Below the pieces are notes generated by a model. The model did no database searches and was not told the DNA's origin. It saw only the letters and a list, made by a program, of their open reading frames with translations. Position numbers and translations under genes: made by a program. Below are positions 1 through 10,234 of a stretch of 64,000 nucleotides of DNA, piece by piece; positions within the stretch are counted from its first letter, which is position 1; every line of letters begins with the position of its first letter. The stretch is from Ramazzottius varieornatus (taxonomy: Eukaryota; Tardigrada; Eutardigrada; Parachela; Ramazzottiidae), in the NCBI GenBank assembly GCA_001949185.1, contig BDGG01000004.1, forward strand, positions 1,110,278 through 1,174,277. Direction: 5' to 3'.

Positions 1-345
1 TGGACCGCCCGTTTTAGAGATGATAACAAAGTTTTGTCTGTTGGTTGGCGCTGAAGTCAGTTCTTGGAATCGCAGACAAGAACCCATATCGCTCGTCACC
101 TGGCTCATGGCGGACTTTATCAGGCTTTGTTCCGCGGTACCTACGAGCATCGTACAGTCCGAATAGTCCAGTCTTTGCGCAGCTCGTTAACTCGACCAGG
201 AATACTCACTGTAGTCTCCCGGGTAGAGAATGTACGGAATAACTTGGTTGGGCCAGCGAACGAACAGCGGGTCGCTGTTGATCACGCAGGTCTGCAAGCA
301 AGGAAAGAGAATTACAAACACCAGCCCTACAGTCCATGTCCTCAT
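1..345 (-). CDS. Astacin-family (M12A) zinc metalloprotease, 5' end only
   Basis: Secreted zinc endopeptidase. Exon 1 (345-210) opens with a hydrophobic signal peptide (MRTWTVGLVFVILFPCLQ) and runs within about 10 residues into RWPNQVIPY, the classic start of the mature astacin catalytic domain. A GTGAGT donor at 209 and a TAG acceptor at 141 bound a 69-bp intron; exon 2 (140-1) continues in frame with EQSLIKSAMSQV and a conserved early cysteine (GSCLRF), as in astacins. The zinc motif HExxHxxGxxH lies beyond the window edge, so catalysis cannot be confirmed. There is almost no propeptide and no FxGD aspartate switch between signal peptide and catalytic start, which is unusual unless an upstream exon is missed. 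Family assignment rests on the RWPN...IPY block plus the following helix. Confidence 0.8.
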
Positions 346-1045
346 TTCGGGTGCCACCATTCTGTGGATTGTCCCAAATGGGCTCATCAAACTCGGAGAC
401 CGACACTACATAAGGATACCGACAGAGTATTCCCGTCTTAGCCTCACAGGTTATCACTGGACTTTACGCCACTGTACCGTGCACAGTTTCTCTGCTCACC
501 ACCGAAAACGCGGCTCCATATCACATTAAAATTCGACGGACTTGCGAAATTGCACAAGGTTGTGCGGGTTCAGCAACCGATTACTGGAAACACATCCTGC
601 AAGCATGCGCGAAAAATTACAATTTTCTTTACAGTTTGATTCCTGTTCTGAGGTACAAAAATTAGTCATTGCAGTAAACTACTAAGAACTTCTGGTCATA
701 TCGAAGTGCCAGAACCCACGGGTCGATCAGAACTGGGTAAAAACACATCCCTCGGGTACTAGTTGGAAGTTCAAACAAAGGTTTCTCGAAAACACCCAGG
801 CCGTCCAAGCTCACATCTCATTGAGGTTGAAGGAAAGCCATGAGTAGGCGAAGTGACGAGTTCTTTAAAGACGAGAGTACAATCCGCGCGATGGGTTTCT
901 GGCAAACCCCTTGAGGAACTTTCGTCATGTACTGTGCTCTACAAAGACACCTTTAAATATAACAGATCACTTTAGTTTGAGTACGGGAAGAGGTGCGGTT
1001 CTTTAAAAGTAAAGAGGTCGATCTGCGCAATCCAACTGCACTTAC
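346..1045. other. Intergenic stretch, no gene recognised
   Basis: Between the astacin start and the gene remnant at 1046 I see only short chance reading frames and no splice-supported exon. It should contain the astacin promoter on its left side, but no clear core element stands out. Confidence 0.4.
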
Positions 1046-1135
1046 CTTGGGGGCGTTGTCCACTGCTTTAGAATCGATACGTTCCAGCCTCATATCGAAC
1101 ATCATAATTATGCATCGCGGGTAGCGCAGACAATA
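1046..1135 (-). pseudogene. Putative exon fragment of an unrecognised gene, downstream of the Harbinger insertion
   Basis: On the minus strand an open segment (reading YCLRYPRCIIMMFDMRLE and on to AVDNAPK) ends at a good GTAAGT donor at 1045. It abuts the left terminal repeat of the Harbinger element. The matching open segment on the other side of the element (4711-4978) has the same orientation, so I infer one host gene split by the transposon. I do not recognise the protein family. It could also be a chance open frame next to a donor-like site. Confidence 0.25.
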
Positions 1136-1496
1136 GGCACCTTGCGTGCCAGCCAGAATTTCACGACGAACGTTCAAATTTTACGTTGAGCGGTGAGTCA
1201 TCACCGAGCGCGACGTAAATTACGTTGACAAACGTGACGGTGGCAAAATGACGACGAAGGCCCTCTCACTTCGTAACGTAAAAATTTCACGACGTTGACT
1301 GCTTCGCAAATAACTACCTGCAGTGAATTCTGCCGTACATCCATGCTCCCCTGGTGTTCGTACAGTACAATTGATCCGGGGTACTTTGCCGCCGTTCGAA
1401 CAGCAGATATCAGATTTATTTTCATAATTTTGATTTAGTTCGCTTCTTTACACATTCTGACATTTTTGGCCACTATTTCGATTATCTGTCTCCAAG

Positions 1497-2556
1497 ATGG
1501 CTTCTTCTGGAACCTCCACTACACAACAAGGTAGAACTGGACGCAAGAAGGTAGCAGCTGTTCCTGAAACGACCGAGAAATCGGCGGAAGTCAGCGACAT
1601 GGATAAACTGGACCTGATTATCCTGAAAGAAATCAAGGCCCATAATCCGTACTCCGTTTCAACGCACAAGAGACCAGAACAACAGTAAGGAACGTTCTCA
1701 AGCAGAAGAAGAGAAGGAGGAGGCAGAGGCGGATGAGGTGAAGTCCATCCAGCAGAAGGCACTTCTAATCATGAAGCAAAAGCGAACAGATGGTGAGTCA
1801 CCAAATCAAGTAATTCAATCAGGCGACTATTTTTGCTTGTATTTTACTGCGCGCAAAATAAATCTATTCTTTAATCATTTTCGAAGGTGTTGAGGACTGG
1901 AAAGCTAACGAAGAAAGAGAGTTCCTGTTGGATGTTGGAATCAACCGCGACAACCGTCAAGCAGAAGAGGAAGACGGAGCTGATGCTTCCAACAAAGACG
2001 AAGGTAATACGGATGGGAAGAACGATGGAAAAGCTGATGGCGCTCAGAAGAAGAAAACAACAGCGCAAATTGAGCCCGGAAAAAAGAGACTTCGAGTGAA
2101 CGCGACTGAAAGAATGATGGACAACAAAATGAAAGGTGCATAACACTCAATCAAATTGATTTATCGATGGACAGGACAAAGTGGTGTCGGCACTACTTTG
2201 TCCCGTGATCACTTCATTTGCGAGTTGCAGTGTTGATATTTTTATAGTTAATTTGACGAGCATATTTTAGTTGATCGAGAGATCAAAGATGCGGAGCTAC
2301 GGACCAAGCTGGTGTTTGCCAAGATGGAAATTGCTGAGCGAGAGAAGGATCGCGAAATTCGCCGAAAAGAGCAAGAAATGCAGGAAAACAAGATCAAGTT
2401 GGAGCATGAGTTCAACATGAGAAAACTAGAATTGGAATGCAACTGGAACTGGAAAAGCAAAGGAAATCTAGTTCGGATAATAACACCGTTTCTGCTCTCT
2501 TGCAACTCTTGCCGAAGAACAACTCGGTATACTACCCGCAGAGTTTCGATTACTAG
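1497..2556 (+). pseudogene. Harbinger accessory (Myb/SANT-like) protein, frameshifted
   Basis: Three exons are visible: 1497-1792, 1887-2135 and 2271 to about 2556, with GTGAGT and GTGCAT donors. The N-terminus holds KLDLIILKEIKAHNPYS, resembling the first helix of the SANT-like DNA-binding domain of the second Harbinger protein. The rest of that domain is missing and the frame breaks near 1665-1690. Exon 3 encodes a charged coiled coil (REKDREIRRKEQEMQENK). A single-base deletion near 2437 shifts the frame; the original frame would end at the TAG at 2554-2556. In this superfamily the accessory protein helps the transposase enter the nucleus and bind DNA. The assignment rests mainly on its position beside the transposase. 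Confidence 0.5.
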
Positions 2557-2625
2557 CTTACATTTACCGATGATTACAATAAATCTTGCCACCTGCTCGT
2601 GATAGAAATGTAGGAATAAAATAAA

Positions 2626-4454
2626 TCAGTAAAAATATTCCTCCAAGGTTGGGGCACTTAGACCAAAGTACTGGCCAGTCTGGCTTTCGTACAGCCAAGT
2701 ATGGGCATTTGTAAGCAGAACGGCGACTCTAAAGTACAGTCCAACGGGTTGCAGAAGCACTTTCTGGTTCTTAGGGAAATCAAGAAAGGCCCATAGTACA
2801 CAACATTTTCCAAACATCCATTCAACAGACACGCGCAGCTTACTCATTACGTAGTTTAAGTCAGCCTCGGCCTGGTTGGTAACAGAACGAAAAGGTGCTA
2901 TGAGCTGAGGAGTGGAGGTATATCCTTGATCGCCATAGATGTAGAATTTCCAGTCTGCATCCTCTCGTTTCCGTTTCAGCTGGTCGATCAGGTTACTTTC
3001 TTGGTACATCCTCCAGTCGTGCCTCTTTCCGACGATAGGACCCGCAAGATGGACAAACAGACCGTTTGGCAAACCCACAGCTTGATACTTTAAACTAGTG
3101 ATGTTCTAATATGGGTTAATGAGATCTAACATAATAAAAACAAATATCCGCCGTCCATCAAAGTTCTAATAAGTGACCACTACTATAGTAAAACGTCTAC
3201 CTGATTTAATAAAATATTACTATAGTAGAACTTTCGGGGGTTTGTTATTAAAATATATTTTAATATCGGAGAGCTCGACGGAAGATCTAAAGATTCAGAA
3301 TCACAACCATCAGATCAGCAAAAATACTGTAGTACAACCTGTAACCTGCACCTGCACAGTGTAACATGGCCGGTTGAAGTGTTAGCCTGTATACAGGTGC
3401 ACGATGTTCAAGGGTATTTATTCTGCAGTAGCCCTACTGTACTGCTTTAGAGGCATCATCATGGTGTGGCGCACTTTATAAGGCGTGGTCGCACATCGAG
3501 AAGCCAACGCACGCGCATCAGAACTCAGCAAATCAACCAGTTCTTCGAATCAGCGGTAGCGTTAACCCGTATTAAAATTTATTTTACTGTGGAAGATGGA
3601 CAACTTGATAATAATAAAATATGGCACTTCCGGTTTCAAGCTACTAAAATATAAATATTGGAATGCGGTGCCCAATTATGTTTACTAAATATTACTAAAT
3701 ATAGCAGATGCTCAAAACATCTACTATCATCTATTTTAATATAATATTACTATATTAGAACATCACTACTTTAAACCATCCTTTCGCTTATGGCCATTGT
3801 AGAGGTCTCGCTGGAGCCGTGAAGGTCTACCAGAATACAAAAACAGAAAAGTAAAAATTAGGTTAACATAAACAGTATCGACTGAAATTTTGGTTGGGCC
3901 GTACCTTGCAACAGCACACACTGTCCCGTCAATAAACCCAATACATTTGTCGTATGGAGCTCCCTTTTCCTGTACGACTTGCACACATTCACGTATCTTG
4001 TTGTTGTCCAGCCAGGGATGGTCTAGAGTGTCCAGGAGATGGCCGAATCGATCATGGACGTACTGGATACGGTAGTCAAACATGCGAAAAAGCGCCGTTT
4101 CTTCCTTCCCATGTAATTCTTCTATGTCACACAGTCGGGACGGTAGGCAAGTCACCTTAGCACCACACACAAGATTTCCATACCACTGCACTTTATTCCA
4201 TTGCCCAGCGTAACCGTGTCAGGAATGCGAAGAACAGTACACAAGCGCTCCAGATCATCCATCTCAAACCGGAAATTCTCCCTGCACTGCTTCAGCGTCA
4301 TGTTGTCCAAGTCGACCGTTGTTCGCGGAAGGTTCCGCTCTTCAGCACTAGATGCCGTGCAGATGATCAACTCTTCTTCATCGATGATACCCAGACCATA
4401 AGCAGTCAATAACATCTCATGGTCCATGATGGAGATGGGAATTAAAAAAAGCAA
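2626..4454 (-). pseudogene. PIF/Harbinger (HARBI1-like) DDE transposase, broken
   Basis: Cut-and-paste transposase of the DDE_Tnp_4 type. The 5' part (4454 to about 4165) holds the N-terminal helical region. The first catalytic Asp is in GFIDGTVCAVA (near 3930), the second in YGDQGYTSTPQL (near 2930), and the Glu in SVEWMFGKC (near 2815). An intron with GT..AG ends separates ...CAVA from RPSRLQRDLYNGHKRKDG. Breaks: a stop codon plus a 1-nt shift near 4160-4170, and a 673-bp MITE insertion at 3096-3768 between GHKRKDGLK and YQAVGLPNGLF. An AATAAA near 2614-2625 lies where this gene and the accessory gene converge. It is probably inactive, but all three catalytic residues survive. Confidence 0.8.
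3096..3768. mobile_element. hAT-type MITE nested in the Harbinger transposase
   Basis: The element has perfect 17-bp terminal inverted repeats, TAGTGATGTTCTAATAT at 3096-3112 and its complement at 3752-3768. It is flanked by an exact 8-bp direct repeat CTTTAAAC (3088-3095 and 3769-3776). Eight-base duplications of the form nTnnnnAn and TAGNG ends are hallmarks of hAT transposons. The interior is AT-rich and has no transposase, so it is non-autonomous. The two sides join in frame in the transposase coding sequence, showing that the MITE came second. Confidence 0.9.
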
Positions 4455-4710
4455 TGGCTGTAGGAGCGGATTACTCGTTTGAAATTCGAACTAGAAAATA
4501 AATTCCATCCAGCTACTTCTGGGAACAAAAGTAGTCAAATCAACCGGCAGCGTTCGGCGGACACGGAGCGTGCCGCTGGTTGATGTCCACCGTTCGTAAA
4601 GTTTTTCTCGCAAGAGCCAAAATCAAATTTTACGTCGACGAGGAACGTGAAGTTCTTCGTCGTGAAATTTCACCGTTCGTAGTAAAATTCTGGCTGGCAC
4701 GCAAGGTGCC

Positions 4711-5216
4711 GAATGTCGAAAAGCTTGCAGTGGTTTTTCAACTGGACCGTCAGATCAGCGACCGATACGACACAGTCTCTCAGCTCTACTCGCAAGTTCT
4801 CCCAAATATTGATACATGGGCAGAAACGGGATATGATTTCTCCACTCGAAGATCCTCCCGAATGGCCGGTAGGAAAGATGTTCAACTGCTCGAAAACCAA
4901 GTCGCAGTAATCAGCAGCCTTATACCCGACATGGCTTTCCATTTCTCGCGATCGCACACCGTGCAAATCATGATACGGCTAATTCCACCTATACTGCTGA
5001 AACAGAACGGTACATTGCAGACTGTACTTACCGTCCCGTACAAAGTGCTCATGAGCGTCGAGATACCCAAAATTTCCAGACCATCTGGAATGCTGTCGAA
5101 TGTTGTCAGGGCACACGCTTCCGCCAGCTGTCGAGTGTCGCTTTTTTCCTCTGCCAGTCTATGGCCAACCTTTGTCCAGCGCTCGAGATACCGGTACTTC
5201 TGGTTTCCGACGCTGG
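4711..5216 (-). pseudogene. Unrecognised gene fragment, interrupted by Harbinger
   Basis: Two putative exons: 5216-5031 (containing GNQKYRYLERWTKVGHRLAE and SIPDGLEILGISTLMSTL), closed by a GTAAGT donor, and 4978-4711 (containing SREMESHVGYKAADYCDLVF and SVADLTVQLKNHCKLFDI), linked by a 54-bp intron. The second exon runs straight into the right terminal repeat of the Harbinger element and stops inside it. I do not recognise the family. A 262-codon plus-strand frame (4580-5368) overlaps it but reads through transposon end and intron alike, so I prefer the minus strand. Splice phases at the 5' end are not fully resolved. Confidence 0.35.
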
Positions 5217-5366
5217 CTGAAGGTAGACAAAGCAATCTCGACCTGCAAGGAAACTTTGGTATGCAGAACCTGGCTATCAGGATCGACATCAAAAGTCGAG
5301 AGAATTCTCGGAATATGATTCAGGGCTGCGAGTGGACAATGGCCACTGCTGCCAACGGAGATCGAT

Positions 5367-5588
5367 AATTGAGCAATGGGCAGAGTAGATCAGTAAGGCG
5401 GGGCTAGTTTGAAAAGTATAGAGCGCCAACGAAATAAAATTGTCTTTGATCGGCCAATCAACATTGTCGAAGTTAGAGATTCTGTGCCTTCATTGGTTGT
5501 CCGCGGATATTCTTTAATTTCATGCCTTGCTCCATATAATGTCAGCTGGCCGCGCCTTACTGATCTACTCTGCCCACTCTGCTCAATT
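5367..5588. mobile_element. MITE with long inverted repeats
   Basis: Positions about 5367-5404 and 5551-5588 are reverse complements over about 36 bp with a small gap, sharing GGGCAGAGTAGATCAGTAAG. The 222-bp unit has no coding capacity. No convincing target duplication is visible, so the superfamily is undetermined. Confidence 0.7.
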
Positions 5589-5793
5589 GATGCCAACATG
5601 CGCGACGGAGCGATCTCGACTTCCAAGCTAAGCGAGTATACCGCTCCGCTGTACAAACAGCAAATTTGATTCTTGATTTTCGCCAACTGTCACCGTTCAG
5701 TTAACCGACTTTCTTAAATTGCACACCTCCTCGACACTACTGGACCAGTAGTACTGGTACCGGCCGAAGTTCTAGTTCAAATCAAAGGAAAGT

Positions 5794-7815
5794 ATGGAGC
5801 AGCGGAATGATACGACATCGGAGACGCGGAGCATACCAGTCGATGAGACGACGGACGTCGGAGGAATTCCCCCATACATGTACATCGTCCCGCTGTTCCT
5901 GACCGTCGCATTCGCCTTCACAGTCGGCTATCTGGTCTCCTTTCTGTTCAAACCCAAGGAACAGAAGAACGAGAAGGAAGACGTAGCAAAGCCTGTGCCA
6001 GCAAGTAAGGATGTCACTTCTGTCAAGACGAATGATTCCACACTGAAAAATGGTGCAAAAGCTAGCAAAAAGTCAGCTGCGGCCACTTCCGGTCAGAATA
6101 AGGCTAAAGATACATACGCGCATCCTCTGCTGGTAACATCCCTCAAAGGCCACACAGGCGAAGTTTTTGATGGGGACTTCAGCCCGAACGGGAAGTATTT
6201 TGCCACGTGTTCCGAAGGTAAACAGAAATTTGACGACGAACGTACTAACTCAATTAAGGCCTCTACAATATTTGGCCTTTGGTCGAATAGAAAGCTCGAC
6301 CGTGAAAGGCCTGGTATTTTCTGGTGCTCATTACAGATCGCAGCGTCAGCATGTGGCCCACGTCTGAGTTTCTCACCGATTCTCCCGCGAAAGAAATCAA
6401 GTAATAGCGCAGCACCTGCGAAGCGCACGAGGTCAGAGCATCCATTCAAAACCAGTGATCAACCCTGTTGTTGCAGGCATCATCGTCTAAATATTGACTT
6501 CGACCACGCCACATCCATTCAGTTCAGCCCTGGTTCGAAGTAGGTACCAGACTCTCTAGATTTTGTGCGAAGCGATGGAATATAAACATGTTAAACCTCT
6601 TGGTTTCATCAGCGTTTTTCCTTAGGGCAATGCTGGGACTAATGGACAACGCCAGAGTTCTCCGCGTTTTCAAGTTAATCAAGAAAACCGATGGGTATTT
6701 CGGTAGTATGCAGCCGGCAATGGACATTCCACAGGTACTCGGTTTTGCGATTCCATACCTGCCCTTTTTCGTAACGATCGGACGGATTAGCAGACCTCAC
6801 ACGGAGACCTCCTCTTCATGAACATCGACTGTAACGGGAAGTACATTATGACTGCATATCAGAACTCAAACATCTGCATCTGGTCTCTCAAAGGTTCGTG
6901 CTCTACCTCTGTTGTTACCACCTGGGACTGATAATGCGAACCTTCGAAGATCCACTAGCTTCCGCAACATTTGCAGGTCAGTTGCTGCAAACACTGGCCG
7001 CGAATATGGGCGTTTTCAGTGACTGCAAAGTGTCTCCTTGTGGTCGGTCCGTGGCAGCTTCCGGTGAGTACGTATGCGATGCTTTCTTTCTACTGGAGAT
7101 TTAATCCAGCTGAACGTTTGATCATATAGGGTCGGCGGCAAGTGTGACTGTCTGGGGAGTGAACTTCGACGACGACACGAACGAGTTCAGATCGGTAGAT
7201 CGGGCGTTCGAACTGAAGGGACATTCGGTTGTCGTACCCGCGTTCGCCTTTTCCGCAGACTCGACACATATGGTCTCAGTCTCTAGGGACAAGTCTTTCC
7301 GCTTGCATGATATCAACATCCAGTACAGGAAGAAGGAAGAACCCCGCCTGGTCCTTAGCGGGACGTGGACGACCGAGACAGTGAGGCCCGCTGAGAAGAT
7401 CACCGTCGCACTGTCCAATGATGCTAAGTGCATAATCATTGGATATGGGAATGATGTTTTAATCATTTCCGGCAGCGATGGATCATTGAAAAATTCTATC
7501 AAGCCTTTACTGAATGGTAACATTAGTTTTCTAGTTAATGTATTTGCAACTTCCGGCCCCAGGTTGTGTGAACTGTTTGTGTTTGTAGGTCCTGTCAACA
7601 GAGTGATGTTCGACCCATCGTCCGGATTCGTTCTGGTCCTTGGCGGCAAGATCGTCAGGGTTTACCGCAATATTCCTGGCTACGAAATAGCCATAGGTGC
7701 TTTGCAGAAGAAGCTCAAGTACGCCTCGCAAGATTCAGTACGGCAACGGTTGCAGCAGCAACTGGACGATGCTCAGAAAATGCTCAGTGCCTCTAAGCTT
7801 CAGTATCACGTTTGA
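5794..7815 (+). CDS. TBL2: Transducin beta-like protein 2 (TBL2), WD-repeat ER protein
   Basis: Eight exons: 5794-6217, 6337-6400, 6477-6539, 6626-6734, 6794-6893, 6977-7063, 7130-7516, 7589-7815. They total 1461 nt with consistent phases, giving 486 aa. The N-terminus has one membrane segment (residues about 31-50, YIVPLFLTVAFAFTVGYLVS), then a lysine-rich linker, then WD repeats starting at LVTSLKGHTGEVFDGDFSPNG. Later blocks match vertebrate TBL2: NARVLRVFKLIKK, ICIWSLKG, AFELKGHS, and the C-terminal signature RQRLQQQLDDAQKML. In vertebrates TBL2 is an ER membrane protein linked to PERK and eIF2-alpha signalling. Introns are 51-119 bp. The start is the first in-frame ATG before the membrane segment. 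The 3' end faces the carbonyl reductase gene at 8076 (convergent). Confidence 0.93.
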
Positions 7816-8075
7816 AATCTGGAAATGTGATTCTCAGTTTTCTCTCTGCGATTCAGGCTGGCATGGAGAATCATTATCGGTAGAGTCATTTGTATGGGCC
7901 TGCCAAATCTTGGCAGTGGTGTTAGTCCAAGCCATTCCATGTTTCCTACCGGTACATTCATGCCAGTCTGCTCCGATTTTGTACTATACAAATTTACTGA
8001 TGACTAGTACGGCGTTCTACATAATTATAAAATATGGGCAACTGTGAGAAAGTAGTCTGTAACTTGCAGGAAACT

Positions 8076-9502
8076 TTAGAGATTTTTTTGGGTTTGTCCC
8101 TTGGACCGCATAAAGGGTTGCATGTCTTCCTTTCCCAAGCCACCTTGTCCGCGAACCCAGTCGAGGACCTTTCGGTTCTTGACGAACTGCCCGCGAGGAA
8201 TGTCTGATCCCTTTTGGTTTCCGTCCTGCGGCGGCAAGAGAGCCAGATAAACTGGTGTGTCAGCACCTTCTTGTACCGTTCCGAACCCCGAGTGGTGGTT
8301 CAGGTCTGTCGCTACATATCCTGGACAGCACTATAAAAACCGTTTTCTGGGATCCTTAATGATTTGTTTGAAGCAAATTCCGGTGGGGTTTGAAATGAAA
8401 CTTACTGCGTTGACAATGATATCTTGCTCGGGTTTTTCGCGGTCGAAGTCGCGCTGCTGCACTCGGGAAACTGCAGTGACACCAATCTTGGACATTGCAT
8501 ATGGTCCGATGCCGGTGTCGGGATATCCGTTATTGTTGTTTTCGTTCGGTCTACGAAAAACAGCTTCACAGCGCGAGAAAACAAGGTCAGGTGGCTCAGA
8601 GGAAACTTACTCGAATTTGGCGTATTCGGCCATGATTTTCTCTACTTCCGCCACTGTCAAATCGTCGGCAACCAATCGACCTTTGATTTCCGGGTTCTCT
8701 AGGCGTTTCAGTGTTCCAAGCTCGCTCGATACGTTGACCACCCTGCAGAGAAACATAGATGATCGTTAGGGACTCTTCGTTTACTTTACAGAGAACAGCT
8801 CTAGTAACCTGGCGTGCGGACGCAGAATGGGAAAGAAAGCCTTGCAGACATCCAAGAGACCGTTGAAGTTAGTCGCAATGGTCCTTTGGACAACTTGCAG
8901 CGATGGTAATTTTTGCATCCGTTCAGCTGGCGACACGGTTTCGTCTTGCTGTAGTCAACGTTAATGAAAAACAGCTCAATTTATCGTAATGATCAAGGCA
9001 CGCGTATTTTTCCAACCATCAATGTTTCCGTTGAGAATTACCGCAGCTATGCCAGCGTTGTTCACGAGCACATCAAGGCCTCCGTGTTTTTCTTTAATGA
9101 AATTTCGGGCGGCGTTGATGGTGTACCCATCTGTAACGTCCATTTGCAGGAACTCTACATTCTTCGTACCCTCCTCGTGCAGTTTCTTTACGGCTTCCTT
9201 TCCCCGAGCCTCATCCCGAGCTGGTGGAAAAGCGACGTTTGAGAATATCGTATAGGACCACCGAAATTATATTGCGATGCAACAAGGAAGTGATGCTCAC
9301 CAGTGAGGTAAATCGTCCCCTTGAACTCCTTGCTAAGTTGTCGCACTGTCTCATATCCAATTCCTTTATTCGCTCCCGTCACCTGTAGAATTCAGTAGTT
9401 TATCCGGAAAGATTATCAGCAGTGTTTTGTTTAATTACAGGTTGTCGAAGACTTACTGTCACTTACCAAAGCCGCCGGCGAAGATGAATTTCCGGCAGAC
9501 AT
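8076..9502 (-). CDS. Carbonyl reductase (NADPH), short-chain dehydrogenase, CBR1-type
   Basis: Seven exons: 9502-9467, 9382-9301, 9220-9042, 8948-8809, 8742-8611, 8550-8406, 8330-8076; 969 nt, 322 aa. The nucleotide-binding motif is TGANKGIG, followed by NNAG and the catalytic YAMSK (GPYAMSKIG), with a Ser-containing VVNVSSELG strand. The C-terminus has PGYVATDL and the CBR-like VYLALLPP. CBR1-type enzymes reduce carbonyls of quinones, prostaglandins and xenobiotics with NADPH in the cytosol; the substrate here is unknown. Start chosen at MSAGNSSSPAAL just before the first splice into VTGANKG. The neighbouring gene at 10235 is a divergent paralogue with the same exon layout; the 732 bp between the two starts probably holds both promoters. 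Confidence 0.93.
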
Positions 9503-10234
9503 CGTACAGGGCTGGAAACTGCGGCTACCGATCTTGACGCCGGAAAGAGGAAGAAGACTTATCTGAGCAGTCTGAGCTGAGAAATCCCGTGAGTCTTGAG
9601 TTTATCTAGCAGTATGCATGCAAAATTTACACAAGAGAAAATTGCCATATGAGGTTGACGAATGTGACTGTATGTACATTGCTTTTGATGAAATTAATGC
9701 GGTTCATCAATAGGAACGAGTACGATAAACCAGTTTTTGCCTTGTCATTCTGCTGTTATCGCGGTTTATTTAACAGCTTTCTGCATATCTTTGGCTGTGT
9801 TCCAGGTATCGATCGGTGGTGAACCTGCGCCAAGCACCAGCTTGATGATCAACAGCAACGTATGACAGTGGGGTTCCTCCAGCTCGCGCCTCGTCATTCC
9901 GCCCCATCTGGGTCACCTGAGAAAAAATGACTTGCGTCTTTCAATATGGATCAATACAATCAGAATATCACGTAAGTTTAGCTATGTCGTAAGGGAAGTT
10001 TGCTCTCGACATGTCTGGTCTCGAGCAAAATCGCTACGTATAGCCGAGTCATCGACCTTACGGCATTTGGACTTTGCATTACAGCATCTCCCAACGGCCA
10101 TGAAGATTAAGAAACAATCAGCCATCAAACCCATAAATAGAATGTCGGAAGAGTGAAGTACCGCACCGAGACTTCATAAACAGACCTGGAAAACATTATC
10201 TGTTGTACTTCCAGAAAGCTACAACAGAGCAAAG
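9503..10234. promoter_or_regulatory. Shared divergent promoter region of the two carbonyl reductase genes
   Basis: The 732 bp separates two head-to-head start codons. No coding sequence is supported. No specific TATA box or operator can be named with confidence; the promoter role is inferred from geometry alone. Confidence 0.4.

Larger units (their letters stand above)
1136..4710. mobile_element. PIF/Harbinger DNA transposon, decayed, with nested MITE
   Basis: The ends form a terminal inverted repeat of about 37 bp: 1136-1172 matches the reverse complement of 4674-4710 with 2 mismatches, both starting GGCACCTTGCGTGCCAGCCA. Inside are the two genes expected of a Harbinger element: a DDE transposase on the minus strand and a coiled-coil, Myb/SANT-type accessory protein on the plus strand, arranged convergently and meeting near 2600. 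Both carry frame breaks, so the copy looks non-autonomous. A separate hAT-type MITE has inserted into the transposase. The 3-bp target duplication is uncertain: ATT is possible if the ends are extended by one base, but Harbinger elements usually duplicate TWA. Confidence 0.75.

Noticed and set aside
4580-5368. 262-codon plus-strand reading frame
   Set aside because: It runs through the Harbinger terminal repeat and an inferred intron on the other strand, and shows no domain. The minus strand has the better splice signals.
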